Part shown: one piece after another, positions 9,633 through 18,668 of the stretch
Numbering within the stretch: position 1 is the first letter of the stretch
Layout: the number at the start of each line of letters is the position of its first letter
Source: Porcincola intestinalis
Lineage (GTDB): Bacteria; Bacillota; Clostridia; Lachnospirales; Lachnospiraceae
Length of the DNA stretch: 64,000 nucleotides
Reading direction: 5' to 3'
Assembly: GCF_009696445.1 (NCBI RefSeq)
Contig: NZ_VULZ01000002.1
Location: 285,528-349,527 of the forward strand
Program-made: the position numbers and the translations under genes
Notes under the pieces: generated by a model
Told to the model about the DNA's origin: nothing
Databases searched by the model: none
Seen by the model: the letters and a program-made list of their open reading frames with translations, nothing else

Positions 9633-11675
9633 TTAATTCTGAAGTCTAATCATTTTTACAATTTCAAGATGAGGTATGGTAATCGTCATCTTTCCGTCCG
9701 ATGCCTCACACGGAAGTTCCTCTCCTTCCGGCAGACTCACAGCTTTTACATATGCAGTCGGTATGGTGATATGAATATGATCAACAGGAACAACCGGTGG
9801 CTCCTCCTGTTCATTGATCACTGCCAGATAGTCCTTTCCTTCTTTTATCCAGTGAAGTGTTTCCACATATTTCGGAGCGTCCGATTCCAGTGACAGACTT
9901 CCGGCAAGTTTTTTAACCATCCTGAAGAAAACTAGCCTGCTCATATAGGGTTTCGAAAGTTCGATCGGAGCCGCCGTCCATATGATACGGCCATGTTCGA
10001 GTTTCTTCTCGATGGCGGCAGGGTGATCTGTATAAATTCCGGGCGGGTTTGAATGAATCGCCGCAAACCGACCAGTCCCAGTCATTGTATATGGCAGCGT
10101 TAGTTTTGCCAGTATGGTCAGATCTGTCGGGTTCTCAATCTCAACTGTTGTCTGCCTCATTGGAACTGTCAACGGAGCCAGATGACTGAATCCTTCAAAG
10201 TACTGCATTCCTGCTTCCGTCGGGCTCATATAGGTAAAAGTATGCTCCGTACGCCCAGTTACTCTGACTCCGAGAAGCTTCTGCAGACGTTTGCTTCCGA
10301 TCGGCCCACTGATCAGAAGATTTCCACCTCTCAGAAGATACCTTTCAATTGCATCCATCTCTTCCGCACGGATATGGGAAACATGAGAAAGGATCAGTAC
10401 TTTTGATGGATCGTCTGCAATATTCCTGGATCCAATAACTGAAAACGGAATGTTTTCTGCCCTCAGTATGGACGCTGCAGATACCGGAGCATCCAGATAC
10501 ACACCAGGCTCGTGCAAATGTTCACTGATCTCTTTCCCTGTCTCATCCGGTGAGTATTTAGCATGAGATGCCAACCAGATGGAGACATCATGTATCATCT
10601 TCCCACCGACATACGGCTCATATTGTGAAGTTTTCTGGTATATTTCCTTCATTGTCCTGTGATAGACATCCGGAACAATAGAGCCATCCGGATTGATGGC
10701 ATCTACCAGCAGGAATGCCCCATTATGAACCAGCGCCGTGATTACATGAAGAAATAGCTCATCCCTAGTTTTTGTTGTCGTATGATAAGTCAATTCGGGG
10801 TCACACCGCGAAGTATGGTAAACAAATGGAAGACGAGGAGAAACATTCTGATAATATTTATTTATGAATGTCTGTTGCAAAAACCCTCCATAATAATCAC
10901 CGCTTGCTACATCTGACGCATCCATCAGCTCTTCAGAAACGCCATCGGACCACGGCATTGTGATCCTTGAAAACTGATGTTCCACTATTACATTCGGGCG
11001 TATTTCTTTCACTGCTTGTGTAGATGCCTTGGCAAAATCTGTCATCCACTGATCTCTCCGGTATGCATATTCCAGAAAATCCGGGTTGTTCCAGTCGATC
11101 ATGCGCGGCAGTTCCTTTCCTGTCTCTTTGAAATATCTTTCACGGCAGGAAGGGCAGAAGCAGATATCCGGCCAGAACGGCATATCAAGAAATATTCCAT
11201 CGAATTCATAATTCTGGCATAATTCCTGAAGGCTCTCACGAACATATTCCCGATACTCCGGATTGTTCGGGCAGACAATACCGTATCTTCCTGTTCGAAA
11301 ATTTGATAGATTTCTGTATTCCCTGAAGCATTTTCCATCCGCACAGACCATCCTCCATGATAAATGGTGCTCGTAAGCCCAGTTATCAAATATCTGCGAA
11401 TAATATGCAACAACCTTGATTCCTTTTTCATGGCACTTCTGAACCATGTCTCCGAAGAAATCATATCCTTTCAGATTTTTATGCATCTCTCCGATTCTGG
11501 TTGGATAGTAACACAAGCCAGTATGCGGTTTTGCCTTGACCATCGCTGCCTGAATACCAGCATCTTTTAACGCATCCACATACTCTTCCGTATTTAGATG
11601 ACTCAAGTAAACCGGATTGTCATCTGCTATGTGCATGTCCATCAAATTCCTTCTGTAATTTCCGTCTGTCCACAT
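9633..11675 (-). CDS. Putative intracellular alpha-L-fucosidase, GH151/GHL6-like, with beta-galactosidase-type trimerisation domain
   Basis: A 680-residue cytoplasmic protein without signal peptide. Residues about 1-350 look like a TIM-barrel glycoside hydrolase of the GHL6 type (FDGIFLDMPFWPD, followed by a CFCPSC cysteine pair and VIVEHQFS). Residues about 375-560 resemble the class-I-amidotransferase-like trimerisation domain of GH42 enzymes, and a small beta domain ends the chain. This three-domain plan fits GH151 alpha-L-fucosidases, and the neighbouring L-fucose isomerase supports release of fucose from imported oligosaccharides. The family assignment is from memory of the architecture; a different glycosidase activity remains possible. 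Its ATG lies three bases after the AraC stop, so translation is probably coupled. Confidence 0.65.
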   Translation of the reverse strand: MWTDGNYRRNLMDMHIADDNPVYLSHLNTEEYVDALKDAGIQAAMVKAKPHTGLCYYPTRIGEMHKNLKGYDFFGDMVQKCHEKGIKVVAYYSQIFDNWAYEHHLSWRMVCADGKCFREYRNLSNFRTGRYGIVCPNNPEYREYVRESLQELCQNYEFDGIFLDMPFWPDICFCPSCRERYFKETGKELPRMIDWNNPDFLEYAYRRDQWMTDFAKASTQAVKEIRPNVIVEHQFSRITMPWSDGVSEELMDASDVASGDYYGGFLQQTFINKYYQNVSPRLPFVYHTSRCDPELTYHTTTKTRDELFLHVITALVHNGAFLLVDAINPDGSIVPDVYHRTMKEIYQKTSQYEPYVGGKMIHDVSIWLASHAKYSPDETGKEISEHLHEPGVYLDAPVSAASILRAENIPFSVIGSRNIADDPSKVLILSHVSHIRAEEMDAIERYLLRGGNLLISGPIGSKRLQKLLGVRVTGRTEHTFTYMSPTEAGMQYFEGFSHLAPLTVPMRQTTVEIENPTDLTILAKLTLPYTMTGTGRFAAIHSNPPGIYTDHPAAIEKKLEHGRIIWTAAPIELSKPYMSRLVFFRMVKKLAGSLSLESDAPKYVETLHWIKEGKDYLAVINEQEEPPVVPVDHIHITIPTAYVKAVSLPEGEELPCEASDGKMTITIPHLEIVKMIRLQN

Positions 11676-11678
11676 ATG

Positions 11679-12608
11679 TCAGTTAACCTCTTTGTTGTCA
11701 TGATTAAACACACTCATGTTTTCCTGTTCGATGTTTACCGTGTGTTCAATGAAATAACTTGGGCTGACACCTAAATATCTCTTGAATGCCTTACTAAACA
11801 CAAATATGTTCGAATATCCCAGCTTCTGTGCGATCTCTGTTATATTCTCCTTTCCACTCAAGAGAAGTTTCTGTGCTTTCTCCATTCGCATCATAATAAT
11901 ATACTGATGCAGCGATACCCCCAGGCATTCACTGAAGCTCTTCGTAAGATAATTTGGCGAAACTCCAATATGAAATGCGATTTCATCGTTGCTTAACTCT
12001 TCATCCACCGGTACTGAATTCAGAAAATTGACCGTCTTTTCCACAAGTGCCCAAGCCTTTTTGTTTTTCAATTCGTCCATCTTTTCCGGCTCTGCAGAGC
12101 GCAGTGTCATGGCTAGAATCATCCTGCAATACTGCTTGAGAAAATATTCTCTCCCTTCTCTGTGGTCCATGAACTCCGCGCGCATCATCAAATATTGATG
12201 CATAAACTCCTGTCTCAATTCCTCGCTGAAGTGAGAAATCACCGCCTCGTTCTTCATTAGAAGTTCCTTCTGCGGTACGATGTTCTCATCCTCGCTTCCG
12301 AGAATATCGTGATTCGGAATAGCAGTTCTTCGTTTATCCTCATAGAAATCAAAGTGAAAAATATACTGCGTCAGAAGCTGCTGATCCCGCTGTATAATCA
12401 TATGGGTGAGCAATGGAGGAAAAAGGATGACGTCCCCGGCTGTCAGAGTATGGCTTACGCCTCCGATAATAAAATCAGCACTTCCTGAGACAAGATACGT
12501 GAAAACATGATCCAGGTCTCTCCACTTCCCAGTAAGACCATAGGTTTTCTTTACTCTCATCATCCGAATATAAGGATCGATGTCTCTGATTTCTTCGTAG
12601 GTCAACAA
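11679..12608 (-). CDS. AraC-family transcriptional regulator of the fucose-type operon
   Basis: A 309-residue regulator with an N-terminal cupin sensor (residues about 30-105, including SGSADFIIGG and AGDVILFPP) and a C-terminal double helix-turn-helix (about 205-295, ending YSNIFVFSKAFKRYLGVSP). The best start is a TTG at 12608, because AAGGAG sits 6 bases upstream and the first in-frame ATG is 15 codons further in. It is encoded inside the operon between permease and fucosidase genes, which would give feedback on its own synthesis. It probably activates the promoter upstream of 15819 in response to a fucosylated sugar. Confidence 0.88.
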   Translation of the reverse strand: MLTYEEIRDIDPYIRMMRVKKTYGLTGKWRDLDHVFTYLVSGSADFIIGGVSHTLTAGDVILFPPLLTHMIIQRDQQLLTQYIFHFDFYEDKRRTAIPNHDILGSEDENIVPQKELLMKNEAVISHFSEELRQEFMHQYLMMRAEFMDHREGREYFLKQYCRMILAMTLRSAEPEKMDELKNKKAWALVEKTVNFLNSVPVDEELSNDEIAFHIGVSPNYLTKSFSECLGVSLHQYIIMMRMEKAQKLLLSGKENITEIAQKLGYSNIFVFSKAFKRYLGVSPSYFIEHTVNIEQENMSVFNHDNKEVN

Positions 12609-12618
12609 TTTTCTCTCC

Positions 12619-13458
12619 TTATCCTTTGACTGCTCCTGCCATCATCCCATGCATAATCTGGTTATAGAAGAAAAGATAAATCACCAGCACCGGAAATGTT
12701 GCCATCGCCAGGCCGGAAAGAAGCAAGGTATAGCTCTTCATGTACTGGGATGTGAAATACGTCAGCCCAATCTGGATAGTTTTCAGCTCCTCTTTGCTGA
12801 TCAGAACCTGCGCAAACGCGAACTCATTCCATACGTGCATGAAGGTCAAAATAACAACTGTTGAAATGATTGGCTTGCAGATCGGGAAAATAACCTTCCA
12901 CATGGTCTGCCAGAGGTTTGCACCATCAATTGCCGCCGCATCTTCTAGTTCCGTGGAAAGTCCTCTCAAGTACCCATCAATCAGAAAAACAGACGTCGGC
13001 AGTTCCATCATCACATATACCGGAATCAATGAGACTCTTGTATTCAGAATTCCGATTTTTTTCTCCTGGATGAAAATTGGCACAATCAGTGCATAGATCG
13101 GAATCATCATCGACGCAAGAAGCAGTCCAAATATGATTCCTCTTCCCTTGAATCTATATCTGGAGAGAAGATACCCCATAATAAATGAAATAAAGAGAAC
13201 AAGGATTAGTGACACAATGCTGTTATAAGCTGTATTGAATAAAAACGTTCCAAAATGGGCTTTTTTGAACGCCTCCACATAGTTGCTGAACATCGGATGC
13301 AGTGGAAGTGACATGGGATTGACTGCAAACTCCTGGTCTGTCTTGAGCGAAGAGTATATAAGCCAGACCACCGGGTAGATACATGACAGCGACAAAAACA
13401 TAATCGGGATATTTACAAGAAGATTCCATCCTGCATTCTTGGCTTTTTTCTTACTCAT
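12619..13458 (-). CDS. Sugar ABC transporter permease, CUT1 family (MalG/LacG type)
   Basis: A 279-residue inner-membrane protein with six predicted membrane segments. The cytoplasmic EAA loop that contacts the ATPase is clear (ELEDAAAIDGANLWQ near residues 165-180). It overlaps the preceding permease gene by four bases (ATGA), indicating translational coupling. The operon has no ATPase gene, as is common for CUT1 systems that share an MsmK-like ATPase encoded elsewhere. The cargo is probably a fucose-containing oligosaccharide, judged only from the neighbours. Confidence 0.92.
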   Translation of the reverse strand: MSKKKAKNAGWNLLVNIPIMFLSLSCIYPVVWLIYSSLKTDQEFAVNPMSLPLHPMFSNYVEAFKKAHFGTFLFNTAYNSIVSLILVLFISFIMGYLLSRYRFKGRGIIFGLLLASMMIPIYALIVPIFIQEKKIGILNTRVSLIPVYVMMELPTSVFLIDGYLRGLSTELEDAAAIDGANLWQTMWKVIFPICKPIISTVVILTFMHVWNEFAFAQVLISKEELKTIQIGLTYFTSQYMKSYTLLLSGLAMATFPVLVIYLFFYNQIMHGMMAGAVKG

Positions 13459-14351
13459 TCGTATATCTTCCTTCTCGTCATGACAAACTGCAATGTTCCG
13501 GCTATTGCGAATGCAAAAACCAGAATCGCTACGGCAATTGCAGCTCCCATTCCAAAGTTTCCATACCTGAATGTATATTCGTAACAGTACATTGCCATCG
13601 ATTCAGATGATCGTCCTGGGCCTCCATTTGTAAGAGCCACCAGATGATCGTAAATCTTCATCGTTCCGGAAGCACACAGAATGATGCAGATCTTAAACGA
13701 GTCCCAGATCATGGGCAGCGTAATATAAATCGATTTTTTAAAACCTGTGCATCCATCCAGTTCCGCACTTTCAAAAATTTCTTCAGGAATGGCCGCGACT
13801 GCACTTAGCATGATGACCATGTACAGTCCGATATATTGCCAGATTACCGGCACAGACACCGATCTCAAAACAATGGAAGGATCTCCCAGCCAGTTTTTCA
13901 TCAATCTGGATTGCCCGGTCGCACGCAGGAATGCATTGAGCAATCCATTGTCCCCATTGTAGATAAATCTCCATACATAACCGACAACAACCGGAGCCAT
14001 TACCACTGGGAAGAAGATAACTGCCCGGTGAAATGTTTTAAAGCGCAGCCGGCGGATCGTCATCAGAAAACAAATGACCAACGCGATTCCAACCTGCCCG
14101 AGGGTACACACCAAAGTCAAATATAAGGTATTACCGACCACAAGCCAGAAATCCGCAGTCTTAAACAATTTGATATAATTTGCAAAACCGATAAATTTTG
14201 GTGAGCCGACTCCCTTCCACTTCGTCAGACTGTAATAAACAGAATTGGCCAACGGTCCGATCATTACAGAAACAAATGCAATAAAGGGAATCAGAACAAG
14301 TATGTATACGAAGATTTTCTGCTTTTTTGTTCTGATCTCTCTCGTATTCAT
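13455..14351 (-). CDS. Sugar ABC transporter permease, CUT1 family (MalF/LacF type)
   Basis: A 298-residue membrane protein with six hydrophobic segments, including an N-terminal one after the basic stretch RTKKQK. The EAA loop is present (IFESAELDGCTGFKKSIYI). The ATG at 14351 follows GGAGG by six bases; a longer frame starting at 14393 would run through the hairpin upstream and is rejected. It pairs with the permease at 12619 to form the heterodimeric channel served by the binding protein at 14500. Confidence 0.92.
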   Translation of the reverse strand: MNTREIRTKKQKIFVYILVLIPFIAFVSVMIGPLANSVYYSLTKWKGVGSPKFIGFANYIKLFKTADFWLVVGNTLYLTLVCTLGQVGIALVICFLMTIRRLRFKTFHRAVIFFPVVMAPVVVGYVWRFIYNGDNGLLNAFLRATGQSRLMKNWLGDPSIVLRSVSVPVIWQYIGLYMVIMLSAVAAIPEEIFESAELDGCTGFKKSIYITLPMIWDSFKICIILCASGTMKIYDHLVALTNGGPGRSSESMAMYCYEYTFRYGNFGMGAAIAVAILVFAFAIAGTLQFVMTRRKIYE

Positions 14352-14364
14352 CCCAACCTCCGAG

Positions 14365-14407
14365 AAAGGGCACATCCATGCATGGTTCTGCATCTATGTG
14401 CCCTTTT
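14365..14407 (-). promoter_or_regulatory. Intercistronic hairpin after the binding-protein gene
   Basis: AAAGGGCACAT pairs perfectly with ATGTGCCCTTT across a 21-base loop. It sits between the binding-protein stop and the permease ribosome binding site. It may stop part of the transcripts or protect the 3' end of the binding-protein message. Confidence 0.7.
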
Positions 14408-14499
14408 CAACCGACAATGATTACACTATCGGAATCTCTTTACATATTATCTGTTCTTTCATCCACCACATGTAAGCAAATCTGATTTACATGTTCTTA

Positions 14500-15819
14500 T
14501 CATCGACTTTCATCGAGAACATTCTGACAGTCTTCTGCCATTTGCTCCGGCGTCATGGTTCCTGCGATCAACTGCTGTGTATCTGCATAAAGTGCACCTG
14601 ATCCAATCTCTGCAGGAAGGGCACAGTCAAAGATTGTATGATTCTTCATTGTCTTTGCCAGATTATAATATTCTGCAAACAGTGGCTGCAGGCTGGACAT
14701 ATCAAAATCATCTGCTACCTTACCCGATGAGATAAATCCCTGATTCAAAGCATCTCCAGCATAATCACCTGTTGTGACAGCCTTCAGAAATGCAAGTGCT
14801 GCGGTCAGATTGTCACCTTCGAGGTTCGAGCTGATCACATAATTCCATCCTGCTCCAGATGCGGTGTCTTCCTTGGTTCCTGGTTCACCCTCAACCGCAG
14901 GCATCAGCCCGCAGTGCGTTGCAGAAAGAACATCGGCCGGTGCCTTCTGAATCATCGTACCAATCGACCACGCACCATCGAAAAACATAGCCGCCTTCTT
15001 ATTGTAGTACAGGGAGAACATCTCATCCTGATTGATGGCATTCATGTCTTCATTGAAATACTGTGCAAGAGACTGGAAATCGGTCAAAGCCTTCACAAAC
15101 TGATCGTCTGTAAATTTTGCTCCTTTATCCTGTGACAGTGAATCAAACCAATCTTGGTCAATGTAGCGGTATGCGAATGTGTTAAACACGGCTGACTCAG
15201 CAAGCCACTGGTCTTTGTTGCCCATGGCAATCGGGATATAACCTGCATCCTTAAGTTTCTTGCAATCTTCCTCCAACTCCGTAAAAGTCTCCGGCCAACC
15301 ATCAATGCCCACTTCATCAAATATGTCCTTGTTGTAAATTCCAATGCAGTTCGCCTGCATCTGGAACGGAACGCCCCATTCTGTACCATCAAATGTACAG
15401 TCTGTAAATGCACCGTCAATATAACTGTCACGCCACTCCTGATCCTGATCAATCAGTTTATCAGCCGGCTGAATCAGTCCACCGTCTGCGAATGTAGGAA
15501 GCATATCTCCTTTCGTTAACCACACATCCCCCAGCTCGTTACCAGCCATCTTCGTTGTAAGCTTTTCCTGGTAATTATCCGAATCAGTGAATTCGAAATC
15601 AATCTTGACATTCGGATTCTCTTCCATAAACTTGTTCGCTGCGTTCCAGAAAGCCTTGGACGTTCCGCCACCATCTTCCTCCATAAAGTGGAAGAGTGAG
15701 AACTCACCTTTTAAATCACTCGTTGCCCCTCCCTCTGTTTCAGATGCAACTGCCGCAGGTGCGATCACCCCTGCGATAAGGGTTGCTGTGAGGATCCCTC
15801 TGACCATTTTTTTGTTCAT
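14500..15819 (-). CDS. Extracellular sugar-binding protein of a CUT1 ABC transporter
   Basis: A 439-residue solute-binding protein of the family 1 (MalE-like) fold, with typical features such as FWNAANKFMEENPNVKIDFEF and a C-terminal NVL. The ATG at 15819 follows GGAGGG. The N-terminus MNKKMVRGILTATLIAG ends at an AVAS/E signal-peptidase-I-like site and has no cysteine, so it is not a standard lipoprotein as would be expected in a Gram-positive cell. It is the first gene of the operon. The bound sugar is unknown; the operon suggests a fucosylated glycan. Confidence 0.92.
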   Translation of the reverse strand: MNKKMVRGILTATLIAGVIAPAAVASETEGGATSDLKGEFSLFHFMEEDGGGTSKAFWNAANKFMEENPNVKIDFEFTDSDNYQEKLTTKMAGNELGDVWLTKGDMLPTFADGGLIQPADKLIDQDQEWRDSYIDGAFTDCTFDGTEWGVPFQMQANCIGIYNKDIFDEVGIDGWPETFTELEEDCKKLKDAGYIPIAMGNKDQWLAESAVFNTFAYRYIDQDWFDSLSQDKGAKFTDDQFVKALTDFQSLAQYFNEDMNAINQDEMFSLYYNKKAAMFFDGAWSIGTMIQKAPADVLSATHCGLMPAVEGEPGTKEDTASGAGWNYVISSNLEGDNLTAALAFLKAVTTGDYAGDALNQGFISSGKVADDFDMSSLQPLFAEYYNLAKTMKNHTIFDCALPAEIGSGALYADTQQLIAGTMTPEQMAEDCQNVLDESR

Positions 15820-15901
15820 ATTTTCCCTCCTTTGTTTGTTTCTATTCGGCGTTAATGCCAAACATAAATGAAAGTTCTGTTTAAATATTCTATAATATTG
15901 C

Positions 15902-15930
15902 ATTATATAGACTCATTATTTCTCTTTAAT
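15902..15930 (-). promoter_or_regulatory. Candidate promoter of the fucose-type operon
   Basis: On the minus strand a perfect TATAAT (15902-15907) lies 17 bases from a weak -35 (ATTAAA, 15925-15930). A good -10 with a poor -35 is what an AraC-activated promoter tends to look like. The untranslated leader would be about 75 bases. Confidence 0.4.
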
Positions 15931-16025
15931 TCGTTATTTTACCCATAATATACTTATAGTGAACTCGTTTGTACATGTCATGTTCACTCTTTATTTATCA
16001 TTTTCTACTCTTTTTCTCACGTCAC

Positions 16026-16104
16026 TTATTCCGACTTTGGACTTATCCCGAATTTTTGCGGCAAAGCGCTTCCTTTTAGGAAAAACATCAAAAAGTCGGG
16101 ATAA
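16026..16104. promoter_or_regulatory. Three-copy operator-like element with a cre-like site in the middle
   Basis: TTATTCCGACTTT (16026-16038) and TTATCCCGAATTT (16043-16055) are direct repeats 17 bases apart. An inverted third copy, CAAAAAGTCGGGATAA, lies at 16089-16104 and pairs with 16043-16058 at 15 of 16 positions. Between the inverted arms lies GCAAAGCGCTTCCT (16061-16074), resembling a catabolite-repression (cre) site. It is 100-200 bases upstream of the fucose operon promoter and is a plausible AraC and CcpA target. Confidence 0.45.
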
Positions 16105-16638
16105 CTTTCTATAATGGAGTTTATCGATTCTAAAAAAGGAGCTTCGTTATGGAGAAAGATATTTTATCTATTGTTTCATCTGCTAATGAACTGCTCATTA
16201 AGATATGATGGGCTGGCAGAAGCGACAATATGTGCTTGCTATAAGCGAAGTTGTTATCTGATCCTTCGTAAATATCAAGAAAAAAAGTTCGGACACTAAT
16301 ACACTATCGGAACACAGGTGGTTTTCAATATGAAACTGTCTACTCAGGAGGCATGAGTACCCACTATCATGGCAGAAGCCTCCAATTTTTTCCAATACGT
16401 AGTATCCACCGTATGGTAAAAATTTTGCAACGATAAGATATGAGTTTAATGCTTGTTAATCAGTTACTTTTTCTGTCCCCACAAGAATTCCTTTACTTTG
16501 CTGTAGTAGATGCACAGAAACCTGTTGTCGTCAGCGGTCATGTACAAAAGATAATCTTTTTATCAAGAAAGTGGTAAACGGGATCGGCATTGCCACCCAA
16601 GCGGATGAATGGTAGATATGATCTGAACAAGGTGTCAA
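16105..16638. other. Gene-less stretch between two leftward operons
   Basis: I see no supported gene here. A 61-codon open frame at 16114-16299 has no ribosome binding site and no recognisable sequence. The region holds a possible TATAAT near 16110 and another degenerate copy (AAAAAGTTCGGACA) of the operator-like element near 16285. It may contain decayed sequence. Confidence 0.4.
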
Positions 16639-16639
16639 G

Positions 16640-16687
16640 AAAAACCAGAAGCATTGACTGTGTAACGATCGATGCTCCTGGCTTTTT
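16640..16687 (-). terminator. Terminator of the Lsr/Rbs-like operon, T-tracts on both strands
   Basis: CCAGAAGCAT (16645-16654) and ATGCTCCTGG (16672-16681) form a ten-base stem with one mismatch, bordered by A-tracts and T-tracts on both sides. It lies just downstream of the aminopeptidase gene ending at 16704. Confidence 0.75.
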
Positions 16688-16703
16688 CATCTCAATATAG
16701 AAT

Positions 16704-17771
16704 TTAAATTAAGAACTTCCCATCCTGAAAGATCAGTTTGTCATCCATATACACCTTTGCATTCTTCCGGGTATCTTTGATAATATCCCAGTGAATTGAA
16801 GAGTAGTATGCTCCATTATATGGACGTCCAAGAGCCATGTGACACGTACCGCCAATTTTCTCATCAATTAGAATGTCAGTCGTACATATATTAATGAAAG
16901 GATTGGTTCCGAAAGCAAATTCTCCAATACGATTAGAGCACTCATCCGTGGCAATGATCTTTTTAACGAAATCCACGTTATCATCCGCCTGCACTTCAGA
17001 GACAACCCCATCTTTAAAGTGAAGTTTCAGATTATGGATGACCTTCCCACCAATGGTTGCCGGGAACTCGAATGATACATATCCCTTCACAGAATTCCAA
17101 ATTGGTGAAACATTCATTTCCCCGTCCGGGATATTAATCCTGTTATCGGAAACAATCCATTTCTCTCCCCCATAATCAAACTCAAAGTCTGTTCCATCAG
17201 CTAGCAAATGTATATGTGAGCCATTATCCAAAATATCAGCTACACGTTGCCATTGTTGCACATGTTCTTTCCAGTCAATGTTGCATGCATTAAAAAACAT
17301 GTCCATCATATATTCATAACTGACATGTGCCTGCTGGGCAAACCTTTCATTCGGGACTCTCACGAGCCCCCACCGTGTATTTTTCCATCGCAGCCCAGAA
17401 ATAACCCCCATTGCACTTTGGTAGCTGGCAATTTTTTCAGACTGTATATCAAAGCACTCACTTAAGTTAAAAGCCCCCCGTAACCCAAGATAACAGTCAG
17501 CCCACTCCATTCCATATTTTTCTATTTCCGGGACCCAGGAGATCTGATCGTTGTTTCCGTATTTCAAAATTGCATGCTTAATCTCCTCAGTCATAAACTG
17601 AATCTGCGCATAACCACCTGCTTTAATGCACGCTTCATAAGTTGCCAACGCCAGCGGGTATGTCTCCGTTTCATACATCATGATCATCAACTTTTCCCCT
17701 GGCTTCATCTGTAACGACCAATTAATCAGCATATCGCCGAGCTTCTTCCACCGCTTATCTGTCTCACCCAT
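16704..17771 (-). CDS. Aminopeptidase of peptidase family M29
   Basis: A 355-residue protein of the AmpS/aminopeptidase T family, cytoplasmic metalloenzymes that remove N-terminal residues using two metal ions. The metal-site motifs are present: DGEMNVSP (Glu), GEFAFGTNP (Glu equivalent region), HMALGRPY (His) and SSIHWDI (His and Asp). Length is slightly below the usual roughly 370-410. The start follows GAGGCGAG. It is the last gene of a sugar ABC operon, nine bases after the BtpA-like gene. A peptidase here suggests that the imported compound contains an amino acid or peptide part, or that the enzyme has been recruited to another amide. Confidence 0.88.
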   Translation of the reverse strand: MGETDKRWKKLGDMLINWSLQMKPGEKLMIMMYETETYPLALATYEACIKAGGYAQIQFMTEEIKHAILKYGNNDQISWVPEIEKYGMEWADCYLGLRGAFNLSECFDIQSEKIASYQSAMGVISGLRWKNTRWGLVRVPNERFAQQAHVSYEYMMDMFFNACNIDWKEHVQQWQRVADILDNGSHIHLLADGTDFEFDYGGEKWIVSDNRINIPDGEMNVSPIWNSVKGYVSFEFPATIGGKVIHNLKLHFKDGVVSEVQADDNVDFVKKIIATDECSNRIGEFAFGTNPFINICTTDILIDEKIGGTCHMALGRPYNGAYYSSIHWDIIKDTRKNAKVYMDDKLIFQDGKFLI

Positions 17772-17780
17772 GTACTCGCC

Positions 17781-18599
17781 TCATTTCCGGTCTCTGAATG
17801 CCTTCACAGTGTCCATGAACTCCCTAACCCTTGCCTCATCTGTAAGGTTCTCAAACTTTCCATCAATCTTGAATGTTGTTCCAACTACTGCCCCGTCTGC
17901 AATCGAAAGAAACTTCTCGATCGTATTTACACGACACCCCGTATTAGCAAACACTGCCGTTTCCGGAACTGTCTTCTTCACTTTCTCAAGAATTTCTGGA
18001 TTTGTCGCACTTCCTGCAGTCGCCCCTGATACACACAAGACATCCGGTCTGCAATTAAACACTGTCGTCTTTGCAATAGATTCTATTGGTCTGTCTACCA
18101 GATACTGAGCCGCCTCCGGAACAATATTGAACATCAATCTAACATTTTCAGCACCAATTTCATGTTGATGACGCACAACTTCGCCGCAGTTCGTATTCCA
18201 TAGCCCAAAATCGCTTGCATACACTCCTGTAAATATTTCTCGAATAAATTTCGCATCTGTTGCAGCTGCAAGGTCAAGGGAAGCAATCGGATCCCACAGA
18301 CAATTCACTCCAAACGGAACTGAAATTTCATCTTTAAGCTCGCCAATAATCCTTGCCATACACGCGACTGTTTCAGTCCGAACTTTTGTTAAGTATGGTA
18401 AACTAAATTCATTGCTAAACATTACGGCGTCTACTCCACCGTTCTGCAGCGCCAGTAGGTCATGACGAGCCTTATCCAATACATCCTTCATCCCCTTCCC
18501 TTTATCATAATAAGGGTCTCCTGGCATTGCCTGTAAATGGCACATTGCGATAATCGGCTTTTCTGTCCCATAGACATCCTTAATCCAACTCAAGCTCAT
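17781..18599 (-). CDS. BtpA/SgcQ family protein
   Basis: A 272-residue predicted TIM-barrel protein of the BtpA/SgcQ family. Family marks include IIAMCHLQAMPGDP at the start, GGVDAVMFSNEFSLPY, FGVNCLWDP and the phosphate-site-like end VFANTGCR...ADGAVVGTTFKIDG. I chose ATG 18599 because AGGAGG lies eight bases upstream. E. coli SgcQ is encoded in a poorly understood sugar operon that also has a metallopeptidase homologue (SgcX), which parallels the M29 gene next door. The reaction is not established; the barrel end suggests binding of a phosphorylated substrate, perhaps the product of the kinase encoded upstream. Confidence 0.85.
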   Translation of the reverse strand: MSLSWIKDVYGTEKPIIAMCHLQAMPGDPYYDKGKGMKDVLDKARHDLLALQNGGVDAVMFSNEFSLPYLTKVRTETVACMARIIGELKDEISVPFGVNCLWDPIASLDLAAATDAKFIREIFTGVYASDFGLWNTNCGEVVRHQHEIGAENVRLMFNIVPEAAQYLVDRPIESIAKTTVFNCRPDVLCVSGATAGSATNPEILEKVKKTVPETAVFANTGCRVNTIEKFLSIADGAVVGTTFKIDGKFENLTDEARVREFMDTVKAFRDRK

Positions 18600-18668
18600 C
18601 CTCTTTTCCTCCTGTAAAATAATAATATCTGATAGCAATGATCCGCATAATTTGAAAATTCTTGCTCG

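Noticed and set aside
16114..16299. 61-codon rightward open frame as a possible small gene
   Set aside because: No ribosome binding site, no recognisable features, and it begins inside a promoter-like TATAATGG.
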